Assembly: GCA_916613615.1 (NCBI GenBank)
Contig: OU744731.1
Coordinates: forward strand, 52,242,645-52,306,644
DNA: 64,000 nucleotides
DNA from: Steromphala cineraria
Lineage: Eukaryota; Mollusca; Gastropoda; Trochida; Trochidae
Reading direction: 5' to 3'
In this document: positions 32,561 through 44,950 of the stretch, in pieces
Layout of the letters: each line of letters opens with the position of its first letter
Numbering within the stretch: the first letter of the stretch is position 1
Program-made: the position numbers and the translations under genes
Notes under the pieces: model-generated
What the model saw: only the letters and a program-made list of their open reading frames with translations
The model's database searches: none
Told to the model about the DNA's origin: nothing

Positions 32561-33299
32561 ATTTATATAAAACAAATTATAAGTTATTCTATCGGCATGG
32601 ATATCCACTGTCTCCTAATGTGAAGAAGTCAGAAATTCTGTGATGATTTTCTTTTAAGTGTGTTGTGTTGCCTCTAAGGTTGAAAATCTTGAATATGTGA
32701 CTGTAATGAGTTATGCTTGAAATACTTACGATTGGATATTCTCTCTATATTGGTCTTTGAGTTCAAAGTATCGTTACAGGTTATCTGTAAAATTGGTGAT
32801 ATAACAACGAATATTATAAAGAAAGGCAGGTGTTTAAAACTTGTTTTCCGTATTGTTTACATGTTGCCTAGTAACGCTAATTTTCAAACGTGAATAGACA
32901 TCACAGAAAGTTTTTTTTAGATATATGGATAAGTTCACTGTACTATGGTGAATGTTATAGTAGCTATGAAAAGTCTAAGAAAAACTCCTAAACTTCTGTT
33001 TGGAAAGATCCCGATGTTAAGAAATGCTAAGTCGCCTTGATTAGTTTCTCCCTTTGGTGCGTCCATTGGATAAAGGTTACCTGAGTTGATGAAGCGCAGC
33101 GTAATACACTTAGGGAACCAGAATGGGGAAACAGTGCGTTTTTACGTAAGATCGACGTGGGCAAGGGCAAGTAACTCCTAGTAATTGCACGATCGAATGA
33201 TTCAGAACATGTTGTGTGTGACAACACTCACAAAGTCATCCTTTTCACATATAAACACATTTCTAAACATGTTTTGAGTTGAACACGTATAGAACATGT

Positions 33300-33770
33300 G
33301 CTTTATAGATTTTCCTTTTGCTAAGATAGTTTCCTATTTTAAATTCTGATTTTAAAAAGGATATACACAAATAAAGATAATAAGTTATGAATGATAACGC
33401 AATGTTAAAGTTTGTCTTTTCTTTCAAAATATCACATAACATTAGAGTACTTGAACATCATACTTTTTTCAATGAACCTTATGATATTAATGATACGGAA
33501 ACACACTCGGCTAATAATCTCTATCAATGAACCTTAGTACATGTATATTGTCTATAATTGTCAATAGTACCAAAGTACTAGACCAACCCTGACAGCACCA
33601 TGTGCACATTCAACGTATTTTCATGACAATACACTCTACTTACATGAGCATGTAAACAGATTTGAAAACATGTTTTAAAATAAGAGATAAATGCCATTTA
33701 GATAGTGAACAAATGTAACAATGTTATATTTGGGATTACACTATCTTGAATAGTACAGATTCTTGTACTT
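33300..33770. other. spacer between duplication units, no gene seen
   Basis: AT-rich. It contains the repeat end ATTAATGATACGGAAACACAC at about 33487, related to 16080 and 19390. Confidence 0.5.
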
Positions 33771-33835
33771 TTTCGAGCCGAGTCCCATGCGGGATTCGAA
33801 CCCATACCCTCAGAGTCAGGCAACACCGGAAAAAC
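33765..33835 (-). repeat. tRNA-like SINE head fragment
   Basis: On the minus strand GGGTTCGAATCCCGC is a box B, preceded by an anticodon-like CCTGACTCTGAGG. It is followed by GGGACTCGGCTCGAAAAAG, similar to CACGGGCTCGGAAACTTTTT in the SINE at 58296-58545. The acceptor stem is not closed. Confidence 0.6.
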
Positions 33836-33956
33836 TTATTGCACCTTGGATTACCTCCAGCTAGTAGTGTCTTGCATCTATATGAGACGTGTTTTTTGAT
33901 TGGCGTTCCATTAATCGAAAAGGGAATTTCCATTTTACTGAATCGGCGATTTAAAG

Positions 33957-34022
33957 CCTTTCGGGTACAGGGGACTATTTCGAAGTGAAACGAGAGAAAT
34001 GAAGTCGCCTGGTTGACAGGAT
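33957..34022. repeat. single end of foldback element F
   Basis: GACTATTTCGAAGTGAAACG and GTCGCCTGGTTGACAGGAT resemble the right end of the element at 27792-27856. No partner end is nearby. Confidence 0.55.
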
Positions 34023-37000
34023 GGCTCAATGCGCTTCTTGGGGTGTTGACATTTTTCAACAATGTTTTTGAATTGGAGAATTAATTGAGTATAAAAACTA
34101 GCCTTTACAGATTACCGGTAAAGTCAATGGCATGATATGAAATAAACACCTTCAGTGGAGTACATTTTGATATGGGGTGTATACCTTGTTAAAAAAAATG
34201 AAGACATTATTATACCCCCGCTACAAAGTAGTCGGGGGTGTATAGCGGTCAGCGCGTCCGTCCGTCACACTTTTTGTTCCGCTCATTACTTGAATACTAT
34301 TTGTTCAAATGTCATGAAACTTCATATGTGTAATCACTATCGTGATGTGCCTTTTGTATATTTCGGTCAGATGCCCTCATTATTGTTTTAGATTTTAGAC
34401 TTCTTTGTTGTAGAAGTGACTGTTTGACGAAGTCATTTTTGTTCCGCTCATAACTCGGATATTATTTGTTCAAATGTCACAAATTTCATATTTGTAATCA
34501 CTTTGGTCCCTATATGTGCCTTTTGTATATTTTGGTCAGATGGTCTAATTTTTTATTTTTTTATTTTTGACTTCTTTGTTGTAGAAGTGATGGTTCTGGG
34601 AAATCCTTTTGTTCCGCTCATAACTCAAATACTATATGTTCAAATGTCGCGAAACTTTATATATGTAATCCCTACAGTCCTTAGATGTGCCTTTTGTTAA
34701 TTTCGGTCATATGCCATGATCATTATTTAAGATTTTCAATTTCTTAATTGTAGAAGTGACTCTTTGAGGAAGTCATTTTTTGTTCCGCTCATAACTCTGA
34801 TGCTATTTCTTCAAATGTGATAAAACTGTATATATGTAATGGCTATGGTCCCTAGATATGCCTTTTGTATATTTCAGTCAGACCACTCTCATAATTATTT
34901 TCAGATTTCGATTTCTTTCTTGTTAAAGTGACTCTTTGAGGAAGTCATTTTTGTTCCGCTCTTAACTCTGATATTATTTGTTCAGATGAGCCATTTGATG
35001 TACTCTCAGTATTTGTTTATGCTTAACTTCTTTCTTATGATACAGTCACATTGAAAGGACATTGAAGATTTTATTAATACAATAGTGACTATATAAGAAT
35101 CATAAATGTCTGAAAAAGACATTGTTATTTTCATAAGAGCTTATATAGCTTACATGCAATCAGGAAGTCTATATCTGCATTTTCATTGACTTTTAAACAA
35201 ATAAAAACAGTTTTTGCAATTTTGTAGGAATCCTTACCAAGTGTAGTATATTAGTTTCTATAATCACTTAGGGAAGCGGGGGTATAAAAAGTGAGTATTC
35301 TCTTGTTAAAGAGGAAAAAACACCTTTTCAGATTTCTGGTCTAATCAAACGTATGATACGAAATACACTTAATCAGCTAAGAACGTTTTGAAATCAGTGA
35401 AGAGACTCTACAATACAGGAAGATGTCTAGTGTAGTACTAGTCAAACGTATAGGCAGTGCACATCATCAGCGAAGTACGTTATTGTACATGTGGGTTTTT
35501 ACGATCTTTCGATTTTTCGATTAAATCAGACAATGATGAAAGCAAACTTTGACTTGCAAGTATTTAGACCTTTAATGAAAATAAAAGTGATTCTTGCTGT
35601 CGCTTGCCATCTTCTCAAATATAATTTCTTAGCAGTTGTGTTTTATTAAATACATATTCATAGAACTATAAATCAAAACTGACTCTAAAACTGTGCCTAC
35701 TTTTGAAAATGACATGATTTACATGAAAAGATCCATTTAATTTCCTTCAAAAAAACTACCTAACTCACCTAATTAATTGACGAATGAACCCCGGTTGTGC
35801 AGGACATGTTGCTGTTTTAGTGCATACCAGTTGTCATATCTGATTTCCCTAACTCATTCATTAATTCAATAAAAAAAATATTAGATTTTATGTTTAGTTA
35901 GCATGCACTGCCTTGAATTATGATTGTTTTTCATTGCTGTCAATAAATAAAACATATATTGCTAATCTTTATTGGGATACGCATTAGGAAGGGGTCAGGT
36001 TAGAAAATGCATTTCCAGAGACACTACCAAAGACATTATTTCTCTTCTTATTTAAAGGGTTTCCTGATAAAACGGGTAATATAAACAACATCCCCTTAAC
36101 CATGATTTAATTCTAGACATCATTTGTATTAAAGAAATACGATAAACGCGCTTATAATAGTCATTGATACGTGAGTGAGCTTTGAAAGTGACAACATCCT
36201 CTTTACATACATCCTACTCCCTACATCCTAACAAGTGTCGAAATAGTAACCGACATTCTTAAATTTTATATGAGTTCATCTTTGTATATTACTATTACTA
36301 ATGTCCAATCATTTTAGCTGAATATTTAACCATTTATGAATGCAAGCGACGACTCCTCAAAACATATTTAGTCACGTATTTTGGTGTCAGTACAATGGGT
36401 AACATGTGATATGTACAAGATGTCAGATGAACGAAGCAACTATTATTGCGATCTATTTTAGCATATATGGTTCCAAGTAAATATTTTCTCTATTTGATAT
36501 ATAATGAGGTGCTTAGCAGCACTATCTTAATCATATTTGAAAAAACGTCGTGCTTTTCCAACATGCAGTGCTAGGCAAACATCCACACGATTAGCTTCAT
36601 AAATGTCGTGCTTAGCTACATTATCTCGGTTACATCTAATAAATGCGGGGATTAGCCACATTATGTCGATCACATACTTTAATAAATATGATTTCAAGTA
36701 AACATTTTCTCGATCATGTTATTTAAATATTGTGCTCAACAAACATTCTTTCGATCATATTTTCTTAAATGTCAAATATTAGATATGCATGATTCCACTA
36801 ACACTTACACAATGTTTTGAATAAGTGACGGCATATTATCAGGTGGAGGTTGGAGGTTAGACGGATGGTTGAAGACTACATAATTTTGACTATCATTTTT
36901 TTTAATTCATTAAATATTTGTTGTTTCAGTCGTTTCTGTAATATAATCTATGAATTCATTGCCTGGCAATATTTTAAAAAACACAATTCAATGGCAGTCA

Positions 37001-37150
37001 GTTTGCTCATCTCAATGAGATTTGAACATGTACTTATAAGCTAGAGTTTGTCGACATAGACAGGAGAACACTGCTGAAACAGAGTAACCTCCCTTGCATT
37101 AAATCTGTTCTCTCTGTCATCTATTTTAGTAACAAGGGCGAGCATTCGGA
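34020..37150. repeat. dispersed repeat R1, copy 2
   Basis: Ordered similarity with 11520-13690, starting at CTTGGGGTGTTGACAT and reaching TTTGTCGACATAGACAGGAG and GTAACCTCCCTTG near 37090. It contains the inserted element at 34211-35286. Confidence 0.65.
34211..35286. repeat. TIR element carrying a 170-bp tandem array
   Basis: The outer ends TATACCCCCGCT and AGCGGGGGTATA are inverted copies. Inside, about 4.5 units start with TTGTTCCGCTCAT at 34274, 34439, 34609, 34780 and 34951, a spacing of 165-171 bases. Each contains TATTTGTTCAAATGTC-like and ATGTGCCTTTTGT(A/T)(T/A)ATTT-like sequence. No transposase. Confidence 0.8.
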
Positions 37151-37372
37151 ACACCTCGGCCCTCTCCGTTACACTCACAAGTGCTCGGACCCCACTGGGA
37201 GCCCGCCATATCCAGAATCCGGGTATAGCCAATCAGCGAGCTTCGTCTACTTTGCGTTCACTTCACTTTGACAGAAAATTGTTCTGCGATCATTCAACAA
37301 ATAAATGATTCTTTTATGGTATTTAAGCAAGTTTTAAAAACCCTTCCCTTCATTTTGCCATCTAACAGATAT

Positions 37373-38461
37373 TTATTTCTTGACATGATGAAAATTTACA
37401 TATATCACATTTAATAAAATCACTTCTGTTTTGTTAGGATTAAAATTTACCTGCCACTTTTCTGCCCAGTTTGCGATTCGGATAAGATCGTCATTTAAAC
37501 GAGATGCGGCAACGTCGTGATCATCTACAATTACATATATAGATGTGTGGTCTGCAAAGAGACGTATGTGACTCTCTATACCATCAACTATATCGTTGAT
37601 ATACACAATAAAGAGTAATGGTCCCAACACGGAACCTTGTGGGACTCCAGCCAAAACAGTTTTGTTATCAGAGTTATAGCCGTCAATAACAACTTTTTGT
37701 TGTCTTTTGTCTAAGTAACTTTCAAACCAATTCAACAGCGATCCATTGATACCATAACTTTTTAGTTTTGAAATTATCCCTTTATGCCAAACTTTGTCGA
37801 ATGCCTTACTTATGTCACAAAATACGGCTCTTACCTCCTTACCTTCGACGATACCTTTAGCGATAAAATCATACAGATAGGTCAATTGATTAGCTGTAGA
37901 ATCTCCCGGCATAAATCCTGATTGTAAATTAGTTAAGATATCATTATCTCTAAAGTAATTGAATACGTATTTAAACACGCATTTTTCAAAAACTTTAGAT
38001 AGACAACTCGTAAGCGCGACCGGTCGATAGTTTGAGCATTCATTTACACTATTCTTTTTGTGGAGTGGTATGACTGACGCTTCCTTCCAGATACATGGAA
38101 ATATAGATACTTGAAGAGACATATTAAAAAACGTTGTTAGCAACGGAGATAAATTCTGAGCAACGGTTCTAAGAAATCGATTGCCTATTCCATCTGGCCC
38201 TGTAGCTTTTGATGGATTAAGGGAGAGAAGAATATCTTTAACTTCGTCACTTGTAAGGTTAATGGAACTTAGCGTATCTGTAGTAATTTCAAATTGAATA
38301 TCAGGTGGTTGCAAATTCGGATGGTCTACTATAGCTTGACTAACGAAGAAATCGTTCAGAAGATTAGCAATGTCTTTAGGGTTGTCGTAGATAACGTCAT
38401 TTGATAAGATTGGCGGAAAATGGTTGCATTCAGACTTCATTTGTACATATTGTTTAACCAT
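37373..38461 (-). mobile_element. non-LTR retrotransposon reverse transcriptase, internal fragment, FADD mutated
   Basis: A 362-codon open frame carries the ordered RT blocks of jockey/CR1-type LINEs: KATGPDGIGNRFL, SVIPLHKK, NYRPVALTSCLSKVFEK, QSGF, DISKAFDKVWH, GVPQGSVLGPLLF and then LFADHTSIY. The usual catalytic FADD reads FADH, so one metal-binding aspartate is lost and the enzyme is probably inactive. Endonuclease and C-terminal parts are missing: the frame ends shortly after NPNKTEV. It lies directly upstream of the duplicated TRIM gene, on the other strand, at the edge of duplication unit 2. Confidence 0.85.
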
Positions 38462-38566
38462 ACGTCACCATGTTTTAGAACCTACGCAGGTATTATTATT
38501 ATTTATTTGTATCGTTTTAGGGTCCCCTTATAAAGTGAAATGAGCAGTATTTGATTAAACGCAAGG

Positions 38567-41500
38567 ATGACAGAATCTAAGCCCATGCTAGACGTTGATG
38601 ATCTACAAGACACATTTTTGGAGTGTCCCGTTTGTGTAGAGCACTTCAACCAAACAGACCGACGCCCTCGGCTGCTGAACACATGCCTGCACGCTTTTTG
38701 TACCCCTTGCTTGGAAAAGCTTCTTCAACAAAATGGGAGAGGACATATAACGTGTCCAGTCTGCAGGCGTGTTGAAAAGATCAGAGGAAAAGTAGATGGT
38801 CTACGTTTTGATCCCGTTCGAAGCAGTTTGATTGATTACATACAGATGAAAGAGAAGAAAGGTGTTCTTTGTACAGAATGCAAGGAAAATACAGCAATAT
38901 CCCATTGTAAAGAATGCAAATCTTTCCTTTGTAAAGAATGCGATTTTGTCCATAGGCGCCACAGAGTCAGCAAAGGACATACAATCCTAGCGCTTGAGGA
39001 TGTCATGAAGCAACCAATAAAGAGCCTATGTAAGGGTCACTTCTGTGAAATCCATCCACAACACCAGATCGAGTTCTTTTGCACCTCAGATGGAAAGCTT
39101 TGCTGCGTGTCCTGCACTGTTCTGGATCACAAGGGGCATTACCTCCAGAAACTGAAGGAATCGGCTGACAACAAGAAACGAGAATTGGAGGCTGATGTTT
39201 GCAAGCTACAGCATGTAAAAAATGGTTTTAAGGATGCAAAGGTAGAAGAAGAGAGACAGAAGAAGACAATCAAGGACACAAAAGCTAAATCACTGGCAGA
39301 TATAGACAGCATGTTCAGTGAAATCCAAAAACGAATCAACAAGAGGAAATGTCAACTAATAGGTGAAGTATTTGACAAAAGCAACAACCTCTCTGCAGTT
39401 GTTGAAAAGAATGCAGAAGCAAATGATCAATCTGTAGCAACATTGGAATCAACGGAGACTTATTTCAGACAAGCCAGAGAGAAAGCAGATGAAGTTGACA
39501 TGCTGCAGATGTACCCCTCGATCAAGAGGAGTCTGACAGGTCTGGGAGGACCACAACAAGTTCCTGATTTTGAGGCATCTATCCAAGACTTCACGTTCCA
39601 GAAGACAAGTACAGATGAAGTGGCAACAGTGATATCTCAGTTGGGACAATTCTGTAAGTTTATTTTGTTTATAAGCTACACTTTACTTGTTGTATCTTAT
39701 GTGTCTTAATTACAGGTAATCGTTACGACCACTTAAAGGGGCAGTAGCACGTCTTTTGATAATTTTATATTTCAAATATTTAGCTGATAAATGTAAGTTA
39801 ATGCTAAATGTATTTATTTGACAGTGTAAAAAATCACATTACACGAACCAATCATCCATAGTCAGGGGATAAAGTTTGGAGATTCACATAAAATCCATTG
39901 GCGGCCATTTTGTGTGAACACCTTTAATTCCTTTTGTGTAAGAGAAGGGGGTCGCATGCCTATACTTTACGTTATATATTTGAATTAGTACTGCATCATT
40001 TAGTTTCAATACGTTGTCTTTCAATTGGAACCTTTCATTTTCATTTTCCTGACATCAACTTAAATTGCCCCTGAAAACGTGCTACTGCCCCTTTAATTAT
40101 AGATTTCAACAAAAGTATAAAAATCAAGATGTACTTCTATCCCCCCACCCAAAAAAAATAAAAATTTCATGAGATATAGAAACGACCCATGTCTGTTCGT
40201 CTGTGCGGGTTGTTCTTTCAACCTTATTGAAATTTTCAATGGAAATGACTTTAATATTTGGTACTGTTTCAGACTTTTAAAGCAATAGGCTTAGCTCATT
40301 GTAAGTTGAAATATCGAACAGTGATGTATAAAGTGATATTTTTTTTCAACTTCTTGTTACGTTTGTGTTGAATAAATGGAAACGCAAGTTTGGTTCTAGG
40401 CCAGAACTAAAAAAGAATAGCTCATTGGCATATTCTGTTTTCTTTTGGTTTCTATTCACTTACATATTGTGTAGTTTCCATCGAATCATAAATTGGAATT
40501 TGTTTCCGGATTCAACTCCGTCATCATTTCTTAGGGTGCTTTATTATATTTTCGACTTCTTTAGACATATTGTTTGGCTGTTTCCATGGAAAAATAGGTT
40601 CCGAGTGGAGAACCTTAACACCTTAGCAAAGCAAAGTGAAACTAACAATGTTTAACAATTAGTAGTACATGTATGCATTCATTATCAAGATCTGCTTATG
40701 GGATAATTTTCAACTATATATTTAGTTATAAAGTGTTTCTTAAGAGAAAAGCTTCATATATGTTGTTCAAGATATTTCACACTTCTGCCGACTGGCGTGT
40801 AATATAGCCTACTCATTCTGTTTGTTTTGTTGAATCTGAAAGATTTGTTATCCTCTTAATAAATGATTGTTGAATGATGCACGATGATGATGAATGATGC
40901 TTCACCTTCCAAATTCAGTATGGCAGTATTTGACTTGATAACTCAGCTCCTCCCACAGTTTTTTAATCTTGAAAATGATTTAGGTATATATAGTAGTGAC
41001 TTGCATATCCAAATATGATATGATTCTAGTGAGTGTTCCCAACTTGAGAAAGAGAATATGATTCAATCTATTGGTTACTTGTTTTCCACAACGACACATA
41101 CATGTACAACGACATTATCAACAAATTCAGTAGGACAAGCGGTTGATTTTTATACTCTCGCAGCAGTAATGATATTTCCTGGTTTCAAAGGAAACAATTT
41201 GAAGTAAGTGCATAAGCAGGGTTTGGACTTTTTTCTGGCTTCACATTATTTTCAACATGTTACTTTATATGTTACACAAAGAATAAATATGCTGTTTGCT
41301 ACTTTGTTACTTATTAATATGTCCAATTTGTTTATTGCAATATATTTACTTTTTTGTATTAATCTTGTTAAGATAATCTCTGAAAAACTTGTAAATAAAA
41401 TTAAGATGATAATGTTGAACTTGGAGTTGAGGGGAACATCACATTGTATCAAATGGACATATTTTAACTCTTATCTTTATCCAAACAGATAAGAGAGAAA

Positions 41501-41622
41501 AGGCCGCAATTCAGAAACAACGAAAGAAACTGAAAGGGGCACCGGGATCTATGAAACTAATTGATGAAATGGCGGAAATGTCAGAATTTTTGCCGCCTGC
41601 ATACTGCGTACTCATCAGGTGA
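38567..41622 (+). CDS. TRIM-like paralogue, PARP domain lost
   Basis: Exon 1 (38567-39653) encodes 362 residues with the same RING (C3HC4, LECPVCVEHF), two B-boxes and coiled coil as the unit 1 gene. The second exon keeps its acceptor at 41488 and phase but is cut: after FLPPAYC a 785-base deletion joins it to former intron sequence and a TGA follows at 41620-41622. The spliced product would be about 406 residues, a TRIM without ADP-ribosyltransferase. The exon also lacks 21 bases (seven codons) relative to unit 1, an in-frame change. RING and B-box 1 have diverged clearly from unit 1, while the last 270 bases of exon 1 are almost identical. The start ATG matches unit 1. Confidence 0.65.
39737..40092. 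repeat. TTAA-flanked MITE, family P, clean insertion
   Basis: Unit 1 has the empty site CCACTTAATTAT. Unit 2 has CCAC-TTAA-element-TTAA-TTAT (TTAA at 39733-39736 and 40093-40096). The element is 356 bases with inverted ends AGGGGCAGTAGCACG. This shows a TTAA target duplication, as in piggyBac-type transposition, and that insertion came after the segmental duplication. Confidence 0.9.
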
Positions 41623-42100
41623 TCAGGTTTTGTTAATCAAAAGGTCATTTCAGGTGAAATTCTGACCAGTCCCTGCATATGACAACCGTTTTACCAAACA
41701 GATCCTTGATCACCTGCAATCCATATATTTTTCAAAAAAGGATCTATTTTGGATACGCCAATAATGGCTAAAATATTGCCTTAGCGGCGTAAAATAATAA
41801 CTCACTCACTCCATTTTGGATTAAACTAATGCTTTAAAGTATCAAACTTAATGTCGCAGTCACGGCGTGCACTTGATTTGATATACGACCGACAGCAAAT
41901 AAGGCGAAGATTAGGCAGGCACAAACACATAAACCATTGCAGGAAAGGAAAGATTGAAGTAACTGGTTAAATATTTGCAATGCGTGCATATTTTTGCATG
42001 GTATCACTGATTGATTTTGGCTATGATAATCCTGCTATTCACCGTTAATTTTTCATACACAGTATGTCTATCTCCTTAACAATCAGTATCTCACTTTCAG

Positions 42101-42366
42101 ATGATAAGAGAAACCGGATACCGACTGACAAGCAGATGTTGTTGATGCGAGTCCTGTTGGGTCAGCCCCTTATCACCAACAGACCTAGAGACTACTGTCG
42201 ACCTCCTTGCAGAGATCTCCGACATCTCGATGACAGGTGTAGACAACAGCATCGCGGTTTCTTTGATCCTGTCATTGCCGATGGCCCATTTAATTTCAGA
42301 GATTTTGCTGTATACGATGGTGATGTCTGTTACCCTGAGTATGTAATAACTTACACAAGAGTGTAA
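42101..42366 (+). pseudogene. orphan last PARP exon of the unit 2 TRIM gene
   Basis: This 266-base exon retains its acceptor (CACTTTCAG) and frame, coding DKRNRIPTDKQ... YPEYVITYTRV, but the exon with the catalytic His and Tyr is gone. Skipping the truncated exon would still join it in frame to the coiled coil (all junctions are phase 1), giving a TRIM with an inactive C-terminal PARP remnant. Confidence 0.7.
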
Positions 42367-42673
42367 TTTATGAGACTTCTGTGTGTTAATTGTCATCATT
42401 GTAGATTTGCATGACATGTCTGGACATACAACTGTGTTTCTTTTATCAAATTAGCACAACAGGCTCGTGAGAGGGTCATTTTGACCAGGGAACTATTGAT
42501 ACATGCCAAGCATTTCAATTGTGTCACTTAGATTTGTAACAATTTTGCATAAAATCCGACTCCAAATATTGAATTCCAAAGATCAGTACTCAGATCTATT
42601 TTGTGTTCAATCTGCTTGCTCGCATCATTTACACCATTCGCCTTATTTAAGCCAAGGAGCAACTCCAAATAAA

Positions 42674-43520
42674 ACAAAGTTTTCTACTGGACCAAACATT
42701 CATAAGACCACCAATATGAAATCTGAAAATCACACAAATGTTAATGCCAATGATTCAATGGCATAAAACAGATTTTGCCCTCTTCTCTGGAAGAAAAAGT
42801 CGAAAAGGCTTAGATCTTTTGTAAGATACCCTGGCCAGTGAGGACGGCAAGCTGTTCATTTGGTGAATGTCGTCCTTCAAATAGGTCCTTCGGGTCATGT
42901 CCTTAAAACCTATTTCTGAAGTCTAACATCTCATCTGCAGCATTATGAACTATGGAAATGGTGCCATTGAAGCCAATTTTTAGAGTCTAAGGTTGATTAG
43001 GGGCCATGCCCTAAACTCTTTGTATAACCCCACAGAAGAAACTTCCCATGACATGATTTTGACTGATACCTTGACTTTGAATTTGTGATGCCTTTGTTGT
43101 CCCTATTGAGAGGGTTTAAGGGAGATTCATTTTGGATTTCTTCAGAAATAGAAGCCCTTGAAAACTGAAACTATGTTCACAGACTCTGTGTCCATGTGGT
43201 ATTCTCTTTTGTTATGCCCGGAAATGATGGCCTATACAAATGACATATTTTTTAACCTCCGGTGATGACCTTGTGGTTCCAAAGAAAGTCCCCAGGATTA
43301 TTCTTGAGCACCACAAGATGGCCCCATCATATTATATTTGTTATGTTGCCTCTCCATACCATGTAGATGTGCCCTAAACTTTAAGCTTTATTTCAATAGC
43401 ATTTATTCTGTTTCCTTGGCACCAATTTTGTCATTTTGTCTTTTGGATGGGTATTTTATGTTTCAACAGCTCAACTTAAATAAAACCAATCATCAACTTA
43501 ACTAGTACTGTCTCCAGATG
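42674..43520. other. duplicated spacer (unit 2)
   Basis: Counterpart of 26041-26880, nearly identical; no gene seen. Confidence 0.5.
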
Positions 43521-43526
43521 TAGACC

Positions 43527-44501
43527 ATCCTGTAAAACAGGCGTCTTTATTTCTTTTGCTTCACTTCGAAATAGACCCTGTAGCCATACCCGTTATATCC
43601 GCCGATTCAGCAAAACGGAAAGTCCATTTTCTATTAATAGTACACCAATCAAGAAACGCGTCTCATTTAAATGCAAGGAGCTACCAACTGAAGGTTATAC
43701 ACGGTGCAATAACTCTTCGACTCGAGAATTGTTGTCTATACTTTTTTTACTATGTATATTATCTAATAAATCGATGTTATTTTATGAAATATCGAAAGTT
43801 TGAAGTATGTTAGATATAGTTTGATGACCTGAAGTTGACAAGAGTATTTAATAAAAGTGTTTCATAAATGATTAACTTGGCTTGTGGATGTACAATTCAT
43901 ATTATTCATTGGGCCTCTTCATCTCACTCACTCATTCACTCGCTCACCAACCCTTTCACCCACACACACCCCCTCTTCAATAGTAATGCAAGAGCTCTAT
44001 GCTTTATGTGAGTAATGTGCGCCTGTGTAAGCGTGCCCTAGTCCCTGACCCAACTTATCGCACATTGACATTACTCTCAAATGCTGCGATTTTGGTACGT
44101 TCAGCAAACCGCTAAATTGTAAGTCTTGTATTTTCAGAGAAAAACATTTGTGCATATTAAATAATTTGCATAAAACAAATATACAATGGTCAAAATTAAA
44201 TTCAGCACTGAACCATTATGCAAACAAATGCAATGATTTATTAAAACTAGATGTCGACATATTTGTGTTTAAAAAATACATTAACAACGAGCCGGAAAAG
44301 GTTGATTAATGAGTAATGAGAGTAAGTTTATTCGAAACGGGGCGTTACACGTCAATACAAGGAAAGCGTTGATTGGATCTATAGATAAGCCATAGACTTT
44401 ACTGTGATTGGTAGCTGTCGTGTCGGAGAATATGAAGGGTATGGCTACAGGGTCTATTTCGAAGTGAAGCGAAAGAAATAAAGACGCCTGTTTTACAGGA
44501 T
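43527..44501. repeat. foldback element F (unit 2)
   Basis: The same inverted ends as 26889-27856 (ATCCTGTAAAACAGGCGTCT and its inverse). Inserted before the segmental duplication. Confidence 0.8.
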
Positions 44502-44773
44502 AGATGTAGACGTGAATTTTGCTTGTTTGAGCCATTTGTTTGATTTTGATATGTTTGCTGTTTCCATCAACAACTAAGCATAGACTTGGAAGTGTTTCAT
44601 TGTAGAATTGGTTTGAGAAATTATGGGTGGAGGAGAAAAATGTTTCAACGCGAAATAACACTCTAGTTTCCATGTAGAAAGAGAGTGAAGGAAGGATTGT
44701 ATTGTCGCTTACATGTTTTTTAAGGTACCTGATCAACCTAAAAGGATATATGTATATAACAGGATGGGATGGC

Positions 44774-44950
44774 GATGAGCAGCTATACTACTACTACTGC
44801 TACTACTACTACTACTACTACTACTACTAAACATTTGTATAGCGCCAATATCCAGCTCAGAGGGTGCTGCTCAAAGGCGCTTTGTTTCCCTCGATCGTTG
44901 GATATCAGTCTTTACGACACTTCTTTTACCATCTCGACTCCCGGGGGATC
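44774..44950 (-). repeat. SINE 3' part with (TAG)n tail (unit 2)
   Basis: Counterpart of 28126-28300. The trinucleotide tract is longer here and interrupted by one TGC, as expected for microsatellite drift. Confidence 0.65.

Larger units (their letters stand above)
20452..33300 (+). repeat. segmental duplication, unit 1
   Basis: This 12.8-kb unit reappears in the same orientation at 38498-53485. Homology starts in the intron end before the TRIM start codon (TTATTTGT(G/A)TCGTTT(C/T)AG) and ends near AACACATTTC...AACATGTTTTGAGT. Long non-coding stretches, for example 25740-28300, are nearly identical by eye, so the duplication is recent relative to most repeats in the window. Unit 1 alone keeps the PARP exon and alone has an insertion at 21886-22945. 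Confidence 0.9.
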
